From NCBI GenBank assembly GCA_044224515.1, contig JBGAKH010000001.1, positions 310,001-374,000 on the forward strand: 64,000 bases of DNA. Reading direction: 5' to 3'. Below, piece by piece: positions 34,933 through 44,094 of the stretch (its first letter is position 1; each line of letters begins with the position of its first letter). The translations under genes and the position numbers were made by a program. Source of the stretch: JBBATK01 sp044224515 (GTDB lineage Bacteria > Bacteroidota > Ignavibacteria > Kapaibacteriales > NICIL-2). The notes beneath the pieces are model-generated. The model saw only the letters and a program-made list of their open reading frames with translations, ran no database searches and was not told the DNA's origin.

Positions 34933-36651
34933 CTACTCACCAACTTCCATAAGTTCCCGAGCACTTTTCAGTGAAGTTGTAGTCACAGTTTCTCCTGAAA
35001 TGAGCTTTGCCACCTCGTGCACTCGTTCCTTAGCGTTTAAGCGTCTAGCCAGAATTCGAGTAGAACCTTCTCCATCTTCCTTCGACACCGCTATGTGTTC
35101 AGAGCCAAGCGAGGCAATCTGTGCCTGGTGCGTGATCGCTATCACCTGATGACTGGATGCCAATGTTCGCATCATCATGCCCACTCGTCGTGCAATGCGC
35201 CCACTTACACCGGTGTCAATTTCATCGAAGACCACCAAGGGGATATTGTCTGCAGCCGCAAGCACCGATTTTAGAGCAAGCATGAGTCGTGAAGCCTCGC
35301 CGCCGGAGAGTACTTTATCCAATGCCTTTAGCTCTTCTCCTTTATTCATCGAAGCCAGGAACTGCACCTGGTCAACACCCGTGGGACCGGAACGATAGTA
35401 CTTTTTAGCATGGACAGCGTAGAGTTCATCATCGCTCCCCGCCGAGCTCATCTCTATCGGGTTCACACGGCATTCAAACCGCGCGTGTTCAATACCAAGT
35501 TCGGACAAATGATCAACAATAGATTGTGCAAAGCTCTGAACGATTCCGAGTCGTTTCTTCGACAAATCAATGGCATGCTTTCCAAGCTGTTTGCGTAAAT
35601 CTGCGATCTGTAATTCGAACTGCTTGGTACGCTCGTCAACATTCTCAATAAAGCTCAACTCCTCCGCCAATCGCTGACGAAGCTCCAAACACTTCTCCAA
35701 ACTACCGTAGCGCTTCCGAAGACGCTGAAGCATGGACAGGCGCTCTCGAATCTCCTCAATGCGTCCGGGCTGAAACTCAATACGGGCACTGTATTGTTTT
35801 ACACTTTTTGCCAGCTCTTCAACAGATATAATCACAGACTCAAGTTCAGCACAACTATCTGCAAATCGCGCATCAATATCACGTAGGTGCTGAAGATGTT
35901 CGCGGACTTTGATGAGTCCATCGCGAGCCGATGCATCCGCTCCATACAGCAATCGATAGGCCGCATCGCTTTGGGCAAACAACAGCTCAGCATTGCTTAG
36001 AATGGAAAGCTCTCGTTCTAGTTCCACATCTTCATCCGCTCGGGGATCAATACGCTCTATTTCATCGAGCTGGGCACGCTGAAAATCCTGTCGAGCGCGA
36101 TACTCCTCTTCCTGCGTTCGAAGCGTACGGTAGGTCTGAAGCACTGTACGCAGTTCACGGTAGGTGTCTTGATACCTCTCAAATTCGATTGCGCTCTGTG
36201 CCAACTCATCAACCATGCGCACTTGAAACTCAGCTCGCAGTATGCTTTGATGTTCGTACTGTCCGTGAAAATCCACCAGCATCGTTCCGAGTTCTCGTAA
36301 GAGCGCAAGTTGCGTAGGAGAATCGTTGATAAAACATCTGCTTGAGCCTTTGGCGGAAAGCTCACGTCGCACGATTAACGTTGCGCCAAGATCTTCGCAA
36401 TCATGTACACGCAGAAATGAATGAACGGGGCTCTCGGTTTCAAGTTCAAAAACGGCTTCGATAACGGCTCGCTGCGAGCCTCGGCGAATCATGTCGGTGG
36501 AGGTTCGCTCACCCAGAGCAGCTAAAAAGGCATCGATAATGATTGACTTCCCGGCACCGGTTTCGCCTGTGATGATATTCAGTCCGTTCGAGAAGTCAAC
36601 TTCCAAACGTTCTATGAGGGCAAAATGAGCTATGGATAAGGATCTGAGCAC
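34933..36651 (-). CDS. recN: DNA repair ATPase RecN
   Basis: The 572-residue SMC-like protein begins LRSLSIAHFALIERLEV, with Walker A GETGAGKS near 31. A long coiled coil covers about 150-400, and the C-terminal ATPase half has KVLSGGEASRLMLALK and VFDEIDTGVSGR. RecN holds DNA ends together during double-strand break repair by homologous recombination. The start is GTG at 36651, directly before the conserved N-terminus; no better start exists. It is upstream of the phnCE pair by 112 bases, and the two are probably unrelated. Confidence 0.97.
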   Translation of the reverse strand: MLRSLSIAHFALIERLEVDFSNGLNIITGETGAGKSIIIDAFLAALGERTSTDMIRRGSQRAVIEAVFELETESPVHSFLRVHDCEDLGATLIVRRELSAKGSSRCFINDSPTQLALLRELGTMLVDFHGQYEHQSILRAEFQVRMVDELAQSAIEFERYQDTYRELRTVLQTYRTLRTQEEEYRARQDFQRAQLDEIERIDPRADEDVELERELSILSNAELLFAQSDAAYRLLYGADASARDGLIKVREHLQHLRDIDARFADSCAELESVIISVEELAKSVKQYSARIEFQPGRIEEIRERLSMLQRLRKRYGSLEKCLELRQRLAEELSFIENVDERTKQFELQIADLRKQLGKHAIDLSKKRLGIVQSFAQSIVDHLSELGIEHARFECRVNPIEMSSAGSDDELYAVHAKKYYRSGPTGVDQVQFLASMNKGEELKALDKVLSGGEASRLMLALKSVLAAADNIPLVVFDEIDTGVSGRIARRVGMMMRTLASSHQVIAITHQAQIASLGSEHIAVSKEDGEGSTRILARRLNAKERVHEVAKLISGETVTTTSLKSARELMEVGE

Positions 36652-36748
36652 GGCGCGTGGATGCGATTTTCGGTGTGAACGGAGCTTGATATCAAATATA
36701 CACAGCGAATTGAATGTGGCTGTTGCGCGGCTGCAGATGTGGATAACG

Positions 36749-38818
36749 TCAATTCTTCAGCATTTTCGCGTAGGTGGCAGCGTACTCTTTTACAGCAGCG
36801 GCAACACCTTTGGCAATTTTTTGTTGTCCGCTCGTGGTCGTTAAGGTCTTTTCATCTTTAGCGTTTGTCACGAAACCCGTCTCAATGAGGACCGCAGGCA
36901 TCGACGCGCCAATCAAGACGATAAAACCTGCTTGATTTACCGATCGTTCGCACATAGATGTGCATACTTTCATGTTCTTTTGAACCAACGCAGCGAAGGT
37001 TGAGCTGAGTTTTACAAACGAATTTTGAGCAAGAGTTGCAACAATCAGCTGATCGTCGTTTAGACCTATATATCGATCAGATTTCTCTTCCAGGCGAATA
37101 ACGGCATTTTCGCGCTTTGCAACCTCAACGGCAGTGTTTGTCTTGGCCGGACTTAGGATATATGTTTCAAACCCAGATGCGTTGGTCGGACGTGTCGGCG
37201 TGGAATTACAGTGAATCGAGATAAACAGCTTTCCTCCGGCTTTGTTTGCGATCTCTCCTCGCTTGTCAAGTTCAACAAACACATCGGTGCTTCTGGTCAT
37301 GACCACTTTCGTCTCCGGCATGCGCTTTCGAATCTCATCACGGAGCTTCAGTGCAATGTCGAGTGTTATATCCTTTTCGTAATGTCCGTTTATAGACTCG
37401 GCACCGCCATCCTTGCCTCCATGTCCGGCGTCTATCACAATACAATCTAAATTCCACTTAGAGTGCGCGGCCGGCGTCGTCTCAGAAGGCACGGCGGCTT
37501 TTGGACCAATGTGGAGCACGGCTTCTTCGTCGGAACTGAGCTCGAGACGAACACTACGATCCGCCGATTTCAGTGCTATGGTGTAGACTTGCGCGCCTTC
37601 TTCTAGACCCGAACGGACACCGGCGACGTTTAGTTTTCGGATCACCGCCAAATCTTTCACCGCGTTTACACAAGCGGGAAACACAAGTCGGATTACACCT
37701 CGCTCAAATTCCACCGTGGGAGACTCGGGGAAAGCCTTCTCGGCATGGAAGCGAATTGTAGTATGTGACCCCGATACCTCGGTGCTGATGGTCTTTACGC
37801 GAACGGCGTGCGGACTCGACAGGAACGCAATCGAAGCAAGCATGTCTTGGAAGCTCCTGACACTACCATCGGAGCTCTTCAATTCGAGCCTGTTGATGCT
37901 CAGTCCGGCAGTATCATCCAGCTCGCGCCTCTTAAGATCACCCGGTAGTTGATAGCGCATAGGGACCGACGACTCTTGATCCGGCGCTACGACCGGACTC
38001 TCATCGGGTTGATCAGTGTCAATCGCACTCTTCGATGTCTTTGTTGTCTTGGTTGCCTTTGCAGTTTTCGACTGACTGTTCGAATGAGAATCGGAAGTTT
38101 CAACCTGTTTACTGCTTGACCTGCGCAGCTCGACATCTTTGGACTTTGTCTGTTCAACGAGCTGTTCAACGGGTGTAAGCGGATTGACCGCAGCGGTTCT
38201 TCCACTTCGTGGAGTATCACCTACCGGCCCGGTCGAATTCTCTGTCCAGCTTATGCTTCGCTTCCTCTCGTTCACCTCGCAGAGACCAATACTTGCCAAG
38301 GCATCAAAAAATTGAGGATATGGAACGAGTATCGTCTTTGCAACCAGGATGGTCGGCACCGTCAACTGAAGTACACGTTGTTGATCATTGCTTTCGGCAC
38401 GCACAAAAAAACTGCCGGGAGCAGTGGCGATGCGATGACCTGATATGAGGACATTGTCAGACGTTGTAGGAGTAGTAGACTTGTCAAAGATCTTTAAGGC
38501 GGATGCCGTTCTTGTCTTCTTTCCGGATTTAGCTTTCGCACGCTGAGGAGTTGGTGCAGCTGTCAGTCCTAAACTCGAAAAGGCACAATAGCGTATGGAA
38601 TTGAGTTGCAAAAGGTGGATAGTCTTACGTTGATGTCCATCTACATAGATGTTTACAGTCTCCTGCAGCCCTGCACCACTCTTTGCCTCCGAGCCTGCGG
38701 CGCGCGCCCCTGCTACACTCTTTTTTGCAGAACCACGACGCGGACGCGCGTCTGTTGCGTTGTACAGCAAACAGAGGCACAGAGCTAGTGGCAGAAAGTA
38801 GAAGCGAGAGGTCGACAT
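36749..38818 (-). CDS. N-acetylmuramoyl-L-alanine amidase with AMIN domain
   Basis: The 689-residue protein has a signal peptide (YFLPLALCLCLLY). A copper-amine-oxidase-N-like segment lies near 150-200, followed by a long Ser/Thr/Lys-rich linker (about 225-275). An AMIN-like domain (about 320-425) targets such enzymes to the septum or cell wall. The Amidase_3 catalytic domain (about 450-680) has the zinc ligands in DAGHGGKDGGA, the Glu in HYEKDITL, and ISIHCNS, with the second Glu in VLIETGFVTN. It cleaves the amide between muramic acid and L-Ala during cell separation. The internal linker is longer than usual for AmiC-type enzymes. Confidence 0.94.
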   Translation of the reverse strand: MSTSRFYFLPLALCLCLLYNATDARPRRGSAKKSVAGARAAGSEAKSGAGLQETVNIYVDGHQRKTIHLLQLNSIRYCAFSSLGLTAAPTPQRAKAKSGKKTRTASALKIFDKSTTPTTSDNVLISGHRIATAPGSFFVRAESNDQQRVLQLTVPTILVAKTILVPYPQFFDALASIGLCEVNERKRSISWTENSTGPVGDTPRSGRTAAVNPLTPVEQLVEQTKSKDVELRRSSSKQVETSDSHSNSQSKTAKATKTTKTSKSAIDTDQPDESPVVAPDQESSVPMRYQLPGDLKRRELDDTAGLSINRLELKSSDGSVRSFQDMLASIAFLSSPHAVRVKTISTEVSGSHTTIRFHAEKAFPESPTVEFERGVIRLVFPACVNAVKDLAVIRKLNVAGVRSGLEEGAQVYTIALKSADRSVRLELSSDEEAVLHIGPKAAVPSETTPAAHSKWNLDCIVIDAGHGGKDGGAESINGHYEKDITLDIALKLRDEIRKRMPETKVVMTRSTDVFVELDKRGEIANKAGGKLFISIHCNSTPTRPTNASGFETYILSPAKTNTAVEVAKRENAVIRLEEKSDRYIGLNDDQLIVATLAQNSFVKLSSTFAALVQKNMKVCTSMCERSVNQAGFIVLIGASMPAVLIETGFVTNAKDEKTLTTTSGQQKIAKGVAAAVKEYAATYAKMLKN

Positions 38819-38871
38819 TAACGAAATGCAGAGATGATGGTGACGTAGTGATTGTTGAGTGCAGATTGCTG

Positions 38872-40149
38872 CTACGGACTAGCCGGTGGAGGCGCACTGC
38901 TCTGAGGTTGAAGAAGTTCTTCTGCTCGCAATGCACGATGCGTGCGCCAATCTGTAAAGTACATGACCAGCACAGCAGCAGCAGGCACCGACACCAAGAG
39001 TCCAAGGAATCCAAAGAAGTGTCCAAAGATGAAAAGAGCCGCTATCAGAGCGACAGGATGCAAGCCAATCTTGCTTCCCGTTACATGCGGATCAATAACA
39101 TAGGTGCTGATAAAATGGAGAATCACGATGCTTAAGGCCACGACGATAATCTGGGTTGCCGCTGCATCTGCACCGACAACAAGAATCGTAACGACGGCAA
39201 CAAAGAGCGATGCCAGAATGCCTAGAAAGGGTATCGGATTCAATAGACCGCAGAGCACACCCAACACAATAGCGTAGGGAATTTTAAACAGAAGAAAAAT
39301 GGTTGTGGCACTAGTGCCAACGAATATTGCCGAAATGATTTGTCCGCTGATGTAGGCTCTGACGATTTCGTTAATACGCGACAAATCAAACAGCACCCGC
39401 GGGTTGCGCTCTTCAAGAATTCCTATAACGAGTTTTTTTAGTTCAGGCAAATCATTGAGGAAGTAGAAAGCCAAAACCGGGATGAGCACAACGTTTACAG
39501 CCTGCGCTGCAACGGATGACAAGGAAGTCAAGACGTGGAGCAAACCGTTGAAGATAACTTGCGAGGCATTTTCAAGTTGAGGAACGACTTCCTTTTGAAC
39601 AATCTCACGAGCGTTCGCGCCGGAGATACCAAAGCCCTCCAGCCAACGATAGAATTGTCTACTCTCCAAGTACTGTGTGGTACTGGAAACCATTGAGGAG
39701 ATACGTCGTATAACGTCGTTCATCTGCTCAAAAACACTTGGAAAAATGTACACGGAAACCAGAACCAGTGCACCAACAATAGTCAGCAGTAAGGTTAGAG
39801 AGACGAAGCTACGGTTAAGTTTCCAAGACTGAAGTTTTGTGACGAGAGGATCAAGAAGGTAGGCTATGAAAAAGGCGATAGCAAATGGGAGGAGCGTCAT
39901 GCCCAACTCACCCAAGAACCACAATACAAAGACCAAACTGCTCAAGACAATGAAGCGTCGTACAAATGCAGACTGCTCTCTGTAAGGCATCACGATAAAG
40001 ATGAGTATCGCGAAGGTGATCAGAGGTCCGGCATCATTCATCAAAAGTTTCGTCTGAAACAAAAAACCGGCCAGTGCACACGCTGCCAAACCGACAGCGG
40101 CAACAACGGACTTCTTTGTATACAACGTACTTTCCATGATGGGCGACAT
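38872..40149 (-). CDS. AI-2E (PerM/YhhQ-type) family transporter
   Basis: This 425-residue inner-membrane protein has about eight spans and the family pattern: GMTLLPFAIAFFIAYLLDPLV, FYFLNDLPELK, ISGQIISAIFVG, YAIVLGVLCGLLNPIPFLG, and IDPHVTGSKIGLHPVALI. The family was named for autoinducer-2 export but includes sodium/proton antiporters and permeases of unknown substrate. An ATG four codons in (40137) is also possible. It lies 53 bases upstream of the amidase gene, so the two may be co-transcribed. Confidence 0.92.
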   Translation of the reverse strand: MSPIMESTLYTKKSVVAAVGLAACALAGFLFQTKLLMNDAGPLITFAILIFIVMPYREQSAFVRRFIVLSSLVFVLWFLGELGMTLLPFAIAFFIAYLLDPLVTKLQSWKLNRSFVSLTLLLTIVGALVLVSVYIFPSVFEQMNDVIRRISSMVSSTTQYLESRQFYRWLEGFGISGANAREIVQKEVVPQLENASQVIFNGLLHVLTSLSSVAAQAVNVVLIPVLAFYFLNDLPELKKLVIGILEERNPRVLFDLSRINEIVRAYISGQIISAIFVGTSATTIFLLFKIPYAIVLGVLCGLLNPIPFLGILASLFVAVVTILVVGADAAATQIIVVALSIVILHFISTYVIDPHVTGSKIGLHPVALIAALFIFGHFFGFLGLLVSVPAAAVLVMYFTDWRTHRALRAEELLQPQSSAPPPASP

Positions 40150-40268
40150 CCTATCGTGTGCACAAAACTACGCTTTTTGGTCCTTTTTGGATCATTGCAA
40201 GACTTGCTAATTAGGAGCAAAAGCTAGACCACTTTCCGGTTGATTGAGGTTTTTGGGATTAAACACAA

Positions 40269-40289
40269 AGCGCAGCCGGAGGCTGCGCT
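40269..40289 (-). terminator. Terminator downstream of the bacilliredoxin gene
   Basis: AGCGCAGCC (40269-40277) pairs with GGCTGCGCT (40281-40289) around GGA. On the minus strand it is followed by TTTGTGTTT, a moderate T-run. It lies 37 bases after the gene's stop. Confidence 0.65.
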
Positions 40290-40326
40290 GAGTAAAGAAT
40301 CATTGCATGGATGCACAAACAGACGT

Positions 40327-40758
40327 CTAAGCACCTTCGGGCTGACCGCAATACTCGTCGTATGCTGAACTAAGCGTTTGAGCAATTGCTTCCGGAAAAC
40401 GTCCTTCAATCATATGTCGGTGCACGACACCAATAAGAGAGCCGTCTCGAAATAAGGCGATACTCGGACTTGATGGCGGAACCTGATTCAGGTAGGTTTC
40501 ACGCACATACTTGGTTGCTTCAAGGTCTTGGCCTGCGAAAACAGTTACCAAGTGGTCGGGAACCTTCGCATGACGAAGTGACATGGCAATTCCCGGTCGC
40601 GCCGAACCTGCCGCACAACCGCAAACCGAATTGATAACCAGCAAAGTGGTACCACTTTTTTTCATCGCTTCATCGATTTGATCCGGGCTTTTAAGCTCCG
40701 TGAAGCCAATGCGAGTGAGCTCCTCGCGCATGGGCTGAACCATAATTGGATCGTACAT
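40327..40758 (-). CDS. BrxA/BrxB-family bacilliredoxin
   Basis: This 143-residue thioredoxin-fold protein carries the family's CGC active site at 46-48 (VINSVCGCAAGSARPG), with typical flanks YDPIMVQPMREELTR at the start and VFAGQDLEATKYVRE in the middle. Bacilliredoxins (YphP/YqiW) remove bacillithiol from mixed disulfides on proteins. This suggests that the organism makes bacillithiol or an N-methyl variant, as known for Chlorobi. It is divergent from panC. Confidence 0.94.
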   Translation of the reverse strand: MYDPIMVQPMREELTRIGFTELKSPDQIDEAMKKSGTTLLVINSVCGCAAGSARPGIAMSLRHAKVPDHLVTVFAGQDLEATKYVRETYLNQVPPSSPSIALFRDGSLIGVVHRHMIEGRFPEAIAQTLSSAYDEYCGQPEGA

Positions 40759-41027
40759 ACTATTTTAAAGTTTTGTAAGATGGATACCTTGTTTACGCAA
40801 AGACAGAAACGCAAAGTCGTGCGATTGCCATTGCTTTCTCTTTCGATAGACGAATTCAGCTCGCTTTCTGTGTACGTGCTTGTCTTCCTGTACTAAAATA
40901 TCACCTTTTGTTGTGCCACGTGAGCGCAGACTGCATCTTTGCAGTGAATTCTTCCTCCGTCCTAACGCTTACATCGGAGTGCTGAAGTTATTCAGACAAT
41001 CTCCTCCACGACACGAGAAAGGTCTTT

Positions 41028-41888
41028 GTGCTCATCCTTCGTAGTATTCGAGAAGCACAACAATGGTGCGACGACCAGCGCAAAGCCGGGAAAACCATAG
41101 GTTTTGTGCCAACAATGGGCTACCTACATGCCGGACATACCAGTCTGGTTGATCAAGCTGTAAGGGAATGCGACGTTGTTGCAGCTTCCATCTATGTGAA
41201 TCCAACCCAGTTTGCTGTCGGTGAAGATCTGGACCGCTATCCCCGTGATTTTGAAAACGATTGCCGCCTCTTAACCGAACATGGTTGCACCATGCTCTTT
41301 GCACCGAATAGCGAAGAGATGTACCCGGATGGATTTCTGAGTCATGTCCGCGTAGGTATCATCAGCGCCCCATTTGAGGGTGCGTTTCGTCCGACTTTTT
41401 TTGAAGGCGTATGTCTCGTCGTCACCAAGCTGTTGATGGCTGTAAAAGCCCATCAGATGTACTTGGGCCAAAAAGACTATCAACAGACACTGGTTTTACG
41501 CCAGCTCATTCGAGATTTAAATATCGATGTTCATGTTGTGGTGGGTCCAACAATTCGTGAAAGCGATGGGTTGGCAATGAGTTCACGAAATGTGTATATG
41601 AACCCCGAGAACCGCGCCAAAGCTGCGATCATCTATACTGCGCTGAGCAACGTGCAGCGCGCGATATCTCAGCACATCAGAACGAAGTCAACATTAGACG
41701 CAATACTTCGTCGCACGCTGGTCGAAGCACCGGGTCCGGCACTGCATGTCGACTACGCAAGCTGCGTTTTGGCGCATAACCTTCAGGAGAAAGATGAGTT
41801 TCAAAGCAGAGACCTGGTCGTCTGCCTCGTGGCAGTGCGCTTGGGAAGCACTCGACTTATTGACAATGTATTGATTCCAATACCCTAA
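41028..41888 (+). CDS. panC: Pantothenate synthetase (pantoate--beta-alanine ligase)
   Basis: The 286-residue enzyme joins pantoate and beta-alanine with ATP, completing pantothenate (CoA) synthesis. It shows FVPTMGYLHAGHTSLV with the HxGH ATP site, SIYVNPTQF, DLDRYPRDF, the FRPTFFEGVCLVVTKLL segment, FGQKD-like YLGQKDYQQTLV and MSSRNVYM. GTG at 41028 gives the expected N-terminus (LILRSIREAQ). A hairpin with a short T-run follows the stop. No panB or panD is in the window. Confidence 0.97.
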   Translation: MLILRSIREAQQWCDDQRKAGKTIGFVPTMGYLHAGHTSLVDQAVRECDVVAASIYVNPTQFAVGEDLDRYPRDFENDCRLLTEHGCTMLFAPNSEEMYPDGFLSHVRVGIISAPFEGAFRPTFFEGVCLVVTKLLMAVKAHQMYLGQKDYQQTLVLRQLIRDLNIDVHVVVGPTIRESDGLAMSSRNVYMNPENRAKAAIIYTALSNVQRAISQHIRTKSTLDAILRRTLVEAPGPALHVDYASCVLAHNLQEKDEFQSRDLVVCLVAVRLGSTRLIDNVLIPIP

Positions 41889-41897
41889 TCGGTGTGT

Positions 41898-41918
41898 TCG
41901 AGTTTCGCCGAAACTCGA
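41898..41918 (+). terminator. Hairpin after panC
   Basis: TCGAGTTTCG (41898-41907) and CGAAACTCGA (41909-41918) are exact reverse complements; the inner pairs must open to form a loop. TTTAACCTT follows, so it is a plausible intrinsic terminator ten bases after panC. Confidence 0.6.
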
Positions 41919-42155
41919 TTTAACCTTGCGTTGATCCGTAGTTATCAGCCTGATGCGCGTTAATGCAAGTTGATTAGAGAAAAGTAATTGACACCCTGAA
42001 ATAACGTAGGCTGTAGAAACATCATGACTCGGCTTAGCGAAACGAGAAGAGGAGTCACGTAGTACGTCACTCCCCCATCATATTCGCATCACCTGTTTTT
42101 GACTTGCTATCTCGACATACCTCAACACTTCCATAGTAGAGAAAATTTCTCGACT

Positions 42156-42179
42156 CCCGGTGGTAGCTCGCACGAGCTT
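42156..42179. other. Partial hairpin at the stop of the SET-domain gene, similar to the one at 18886-18913
   Basis: TAGCTCG (42164-42170) and CGAGCT (42173-42178) form a short stem that reaches the SET-gene stop codon. CCCGG followed by two bases and GTAGCTCGCA (42156-42172) recurs at 18886-18902, also just 3' of a minus-strand gene. Confidence 0.4.
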
Positions 42180-42774
42180 ATAGTAACGATTTTTTCTTCA
42201 CTGTTCTCGTTCGACGCTTCTTCGAGTTTGAAGTACCGGAGCTTTTCGCTTTCTTGACAAGAGCCTTGGGTTTGATTAGTCCCAATGCGATACACATCTC
42301 ATCGCCATAATCGCTAAGGAGTTCTTCTCCCGCTTTGATGGCGCGAGTAGTAACCATCTCGATAACCTTGTTGTCAGATTGGTACTCAACATTCGGTTTC
42401 TTGCCGGAACCTTGATAGGTGCATATGTATCGTGCAATGCCTGAATCAGTGCGTCGGGCGTCAATGACGATTTTCTTCGTCAAGCCAATTCCATAGACTC
42501 CCAGTGTATCATCTTCGTAACGTTCATCGTATTCAGCTTGCGTCAAGCGCTCACCTTCATAGTTGAACAAAACCTGACCTTTGGGTATATCACGTGTTGC
42601 CCAAAGACCCAATCCTGCAGCTTTGATTTGAGAAGCCCGAATCTCTACACCATAAACTTCACGTGTATGAATTGCACAGTAGGGGTGTGACAACGTTGTT
42701 TGACGTTGACACCGTAGTCCGTTGTTACGAAAGGCGCACTGCGCGCTAATACGTATTGTTTGATTTTTTGCCAT
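42178..42774 (-). CDS. SET-domain protein with N-terminal Cys/His cluster and Lys/Arg-rich tail
   Basis: The 198-residue protein has three parts. Residues 13-36 carry C13, C22, C33 and H36 (CX8CX10CX2H), a possible small zinc-binding motif. Residues 42-165 form a SET-like domain: GLGLWATRDIPKGQVLFNYEGE, then IDARRTDSGIARYICTYQG, then KAGEELLSDYGDE. Residues 168-198 are rich in Lys, Arg and Ser. SET domains are protein lysine methyltransferases. Here the usual NHSC motif of the S-adenosylmethionine pocket is replaced near residues 115-128, so activity is uncertain. The start lies four bases after the stop of the DNA glycosylase gene, so they are almost certainly co-translated. The Lys-rich tail could contact DNA or be a self-methylation target (inference). 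Confidence 0.78.
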   Translation of the reverse strand: MAKNQTIRISAQCAFRNNGLRCQRQTTLSHPYCAIHTREVYGVEIRASQIKAAGLGLWATRDIPKGQVLFNYEGERLTQAEYDERYEDDTLGVYGIGLTKKIVIDARRTDSGIARYICTYQGSGKKPNVEYQSDNKVIEMVTTRAIKAGEELLSDYGDEMCIALGLIKPKALVKKAKSSGTSNSKKRRTRTVKKKSLL

Positions 42775-42778
42775 GTGG

Positions 42779-43435
42779 TTATTTAATGATCACACCAGTT
42801 TCCAAGGACCAGAACACTAAATCTAGTTCGTCCATATCTATGCGAATATCGGAAGCAAATTGTTTCCATTGTGCTTCGATCTCTTCATACGCTCGTTTTG
42901 ACGACGGTGGTTTTGCGCTATCGACGACTCCGCAACGGTGCAAGTGCTTGAGGATATGACGATCGATAATCGCAATACCGCGGTGGCCTATATTCCGCAA
43001 AAAGTGTGACGCCTCTTTCATTCCGATGCCACGTATTCCGCTTACCAAGCGCTCACGAATAGCACCAACTTCTTCGGCACTGAGGCACCATTCCTCTACT
43101 TGTGGGTATCCAGTTCGAAGTAGTCGTAAGTTCTGTGCCTTGACGTTATGAAATCGTATGTAATGCTCCGGGTCTCGAAGAATGGACGTTGGGTCGACCT
43201 CATCGGAGGCATGTAAGAAATTCAATTGCTTGAGTTTGTTTACAACTTGTTCCGCATGCAGAGCTTTACTCTGCGGTGTGCAAATACAGAAACACAGTTC
43301 GTAGAACCACTCCTCCTGCGGTACGATTCGGAAGTCGTTGAGACGCGATTTGATAGCAGCTTTACGCTCCGCATAGGCTTCGAGGACGTAAGCCGGTGCT
43401 GAAAAAGGAGCTTTTGAAGTCTCGGCCTTGTGCAT
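42779..43435 (-). CDS. ogg: N-glycosylase/DNA lyase of the archaeal-type Ogg (Ogg2) family
   Basis: This 218-residue protein has the helix-hairpin-helix core VSGIRGIGMKEASHFLRNIG with the catalytic Lys at 140, followed by IIDRHIL with the conserved Asp at 158. The N-terminal FYELCFCICTPQSKA segment and the total length match Ogg2 enzymes, which excise 8-oxoguanine and cut the abasic site. The last residues (VFWSLETGVIIK) also fit that family's C-terminus. It is the middle gene of a tight trio: one base after the barrel gene's stop and four bases before the SET gene. Confidence 0.92.
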   Translation of the reverse strand: MHKAETSKAPFSAPAYVLEAYAERKAAIKSRLNDFRIVPQEEWFYELCFCICTPQSKALHAEQVVNKLKQLNFLHASDEVDPTSILRDPEHYIRFHNVKAQNLRLLRTGYPQVEEWCLSAEEVGAIRERLVSGIRGIGMKEASHFLRNIGHRGIAIIDRHILKHLHRCGVVDSAKPPSSKRAYEEIEAQWKQFASDIRIDMDELDLVFWSLETGVIIK

Positions 43436-43436
43436 A

Positions 43437-43982
43437 TCACAAATCGCTTCTCAGGCTCAAGGTAAATGGAATCGAAACCGCCGCACCCTCACTGATCATA
43501 AAACGAATCATGGGCTCAAGCATCCAGCGCGAGGTTAAGCGTAGCGGAAGTCCGACACCAAACTGAACTGAAGTGTTGCGCAAAGCCTCATCAGCCCCAG
43601 GATCAGGTCGTACCATGAAGGCAGAGCCATAACCAAAACCAATAAGAAAAAACGGATTGAATGATTGTGCTGTGGTATAGGTTTCCGCTCGCATGCAAAG
43701 ACTAACAAAGTGTGCTTCAGCATCCAAAGAATCTTTGAGTTCACCAAAAATGCTGCGCATATAGTCATAGCCAAGCATGATCGACATCGCACTATGCTCA
43801 GCAGCACGCCAGCAGAACGCTGCGTGCGCATGTGGTCCAACAATAAATCCTTCATTAAGCACCTTTGCAAGCTGAAAGGTACAACCGCTTCCTACGGAGA
43901 CGTCGAATCGAGGCAAGGGCTGCGCTCGCAGCGACAAGCTGCATAAAAAATATACTATGAAAATGAGGAGGATTTGCTTCAT
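43437..43982 (-). CDS. Small outer-membrane beta-barrel protein
   Basis: The 181-residue protein has a signal peptide (MKQILLIFIVYFLCSLSLRAQ). It is followed by about eight amphipathic strands (FDVSVGSGCTF, SAMSIMLGYDYM, NPFFLIGFGYGSAF, SVQFGVGLPLRL). It resembles many small uncharacterised barrels of Bacteroidota, and no ligand can be named. It is the first gene of the barrel-ogg-SET operon, an unexpected pairing with DNA repair. Confidence 0.72.
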   Translation of the reverse strand: MKQILLIFIVYFLCSLSLRAQPLPRFDVSVGSGCTFQLAKVLNEGFIVGPHAHAAFCWRAAEHSAMSIMLGYDYMRSIFGELKDSLDAEAHFVSLCMRAETYTTAQSFNPFFLIGFGYGSAFMVRPDPGADEALRNTSVQFGVGLPLRLTSRWMLEPMIRFMISEGAAVSIPFTLSLRSDL

Positions 43983-44094
43983 GGCGTGTCACAGAGATAG
44001 ACTACAAAAATGCACCCGGAAAACCCGACCACAGTACATTTCTGCTGAGCGCAGATCGACGTCCTAAACTACACTACAAGAGGCCGGGCACACT

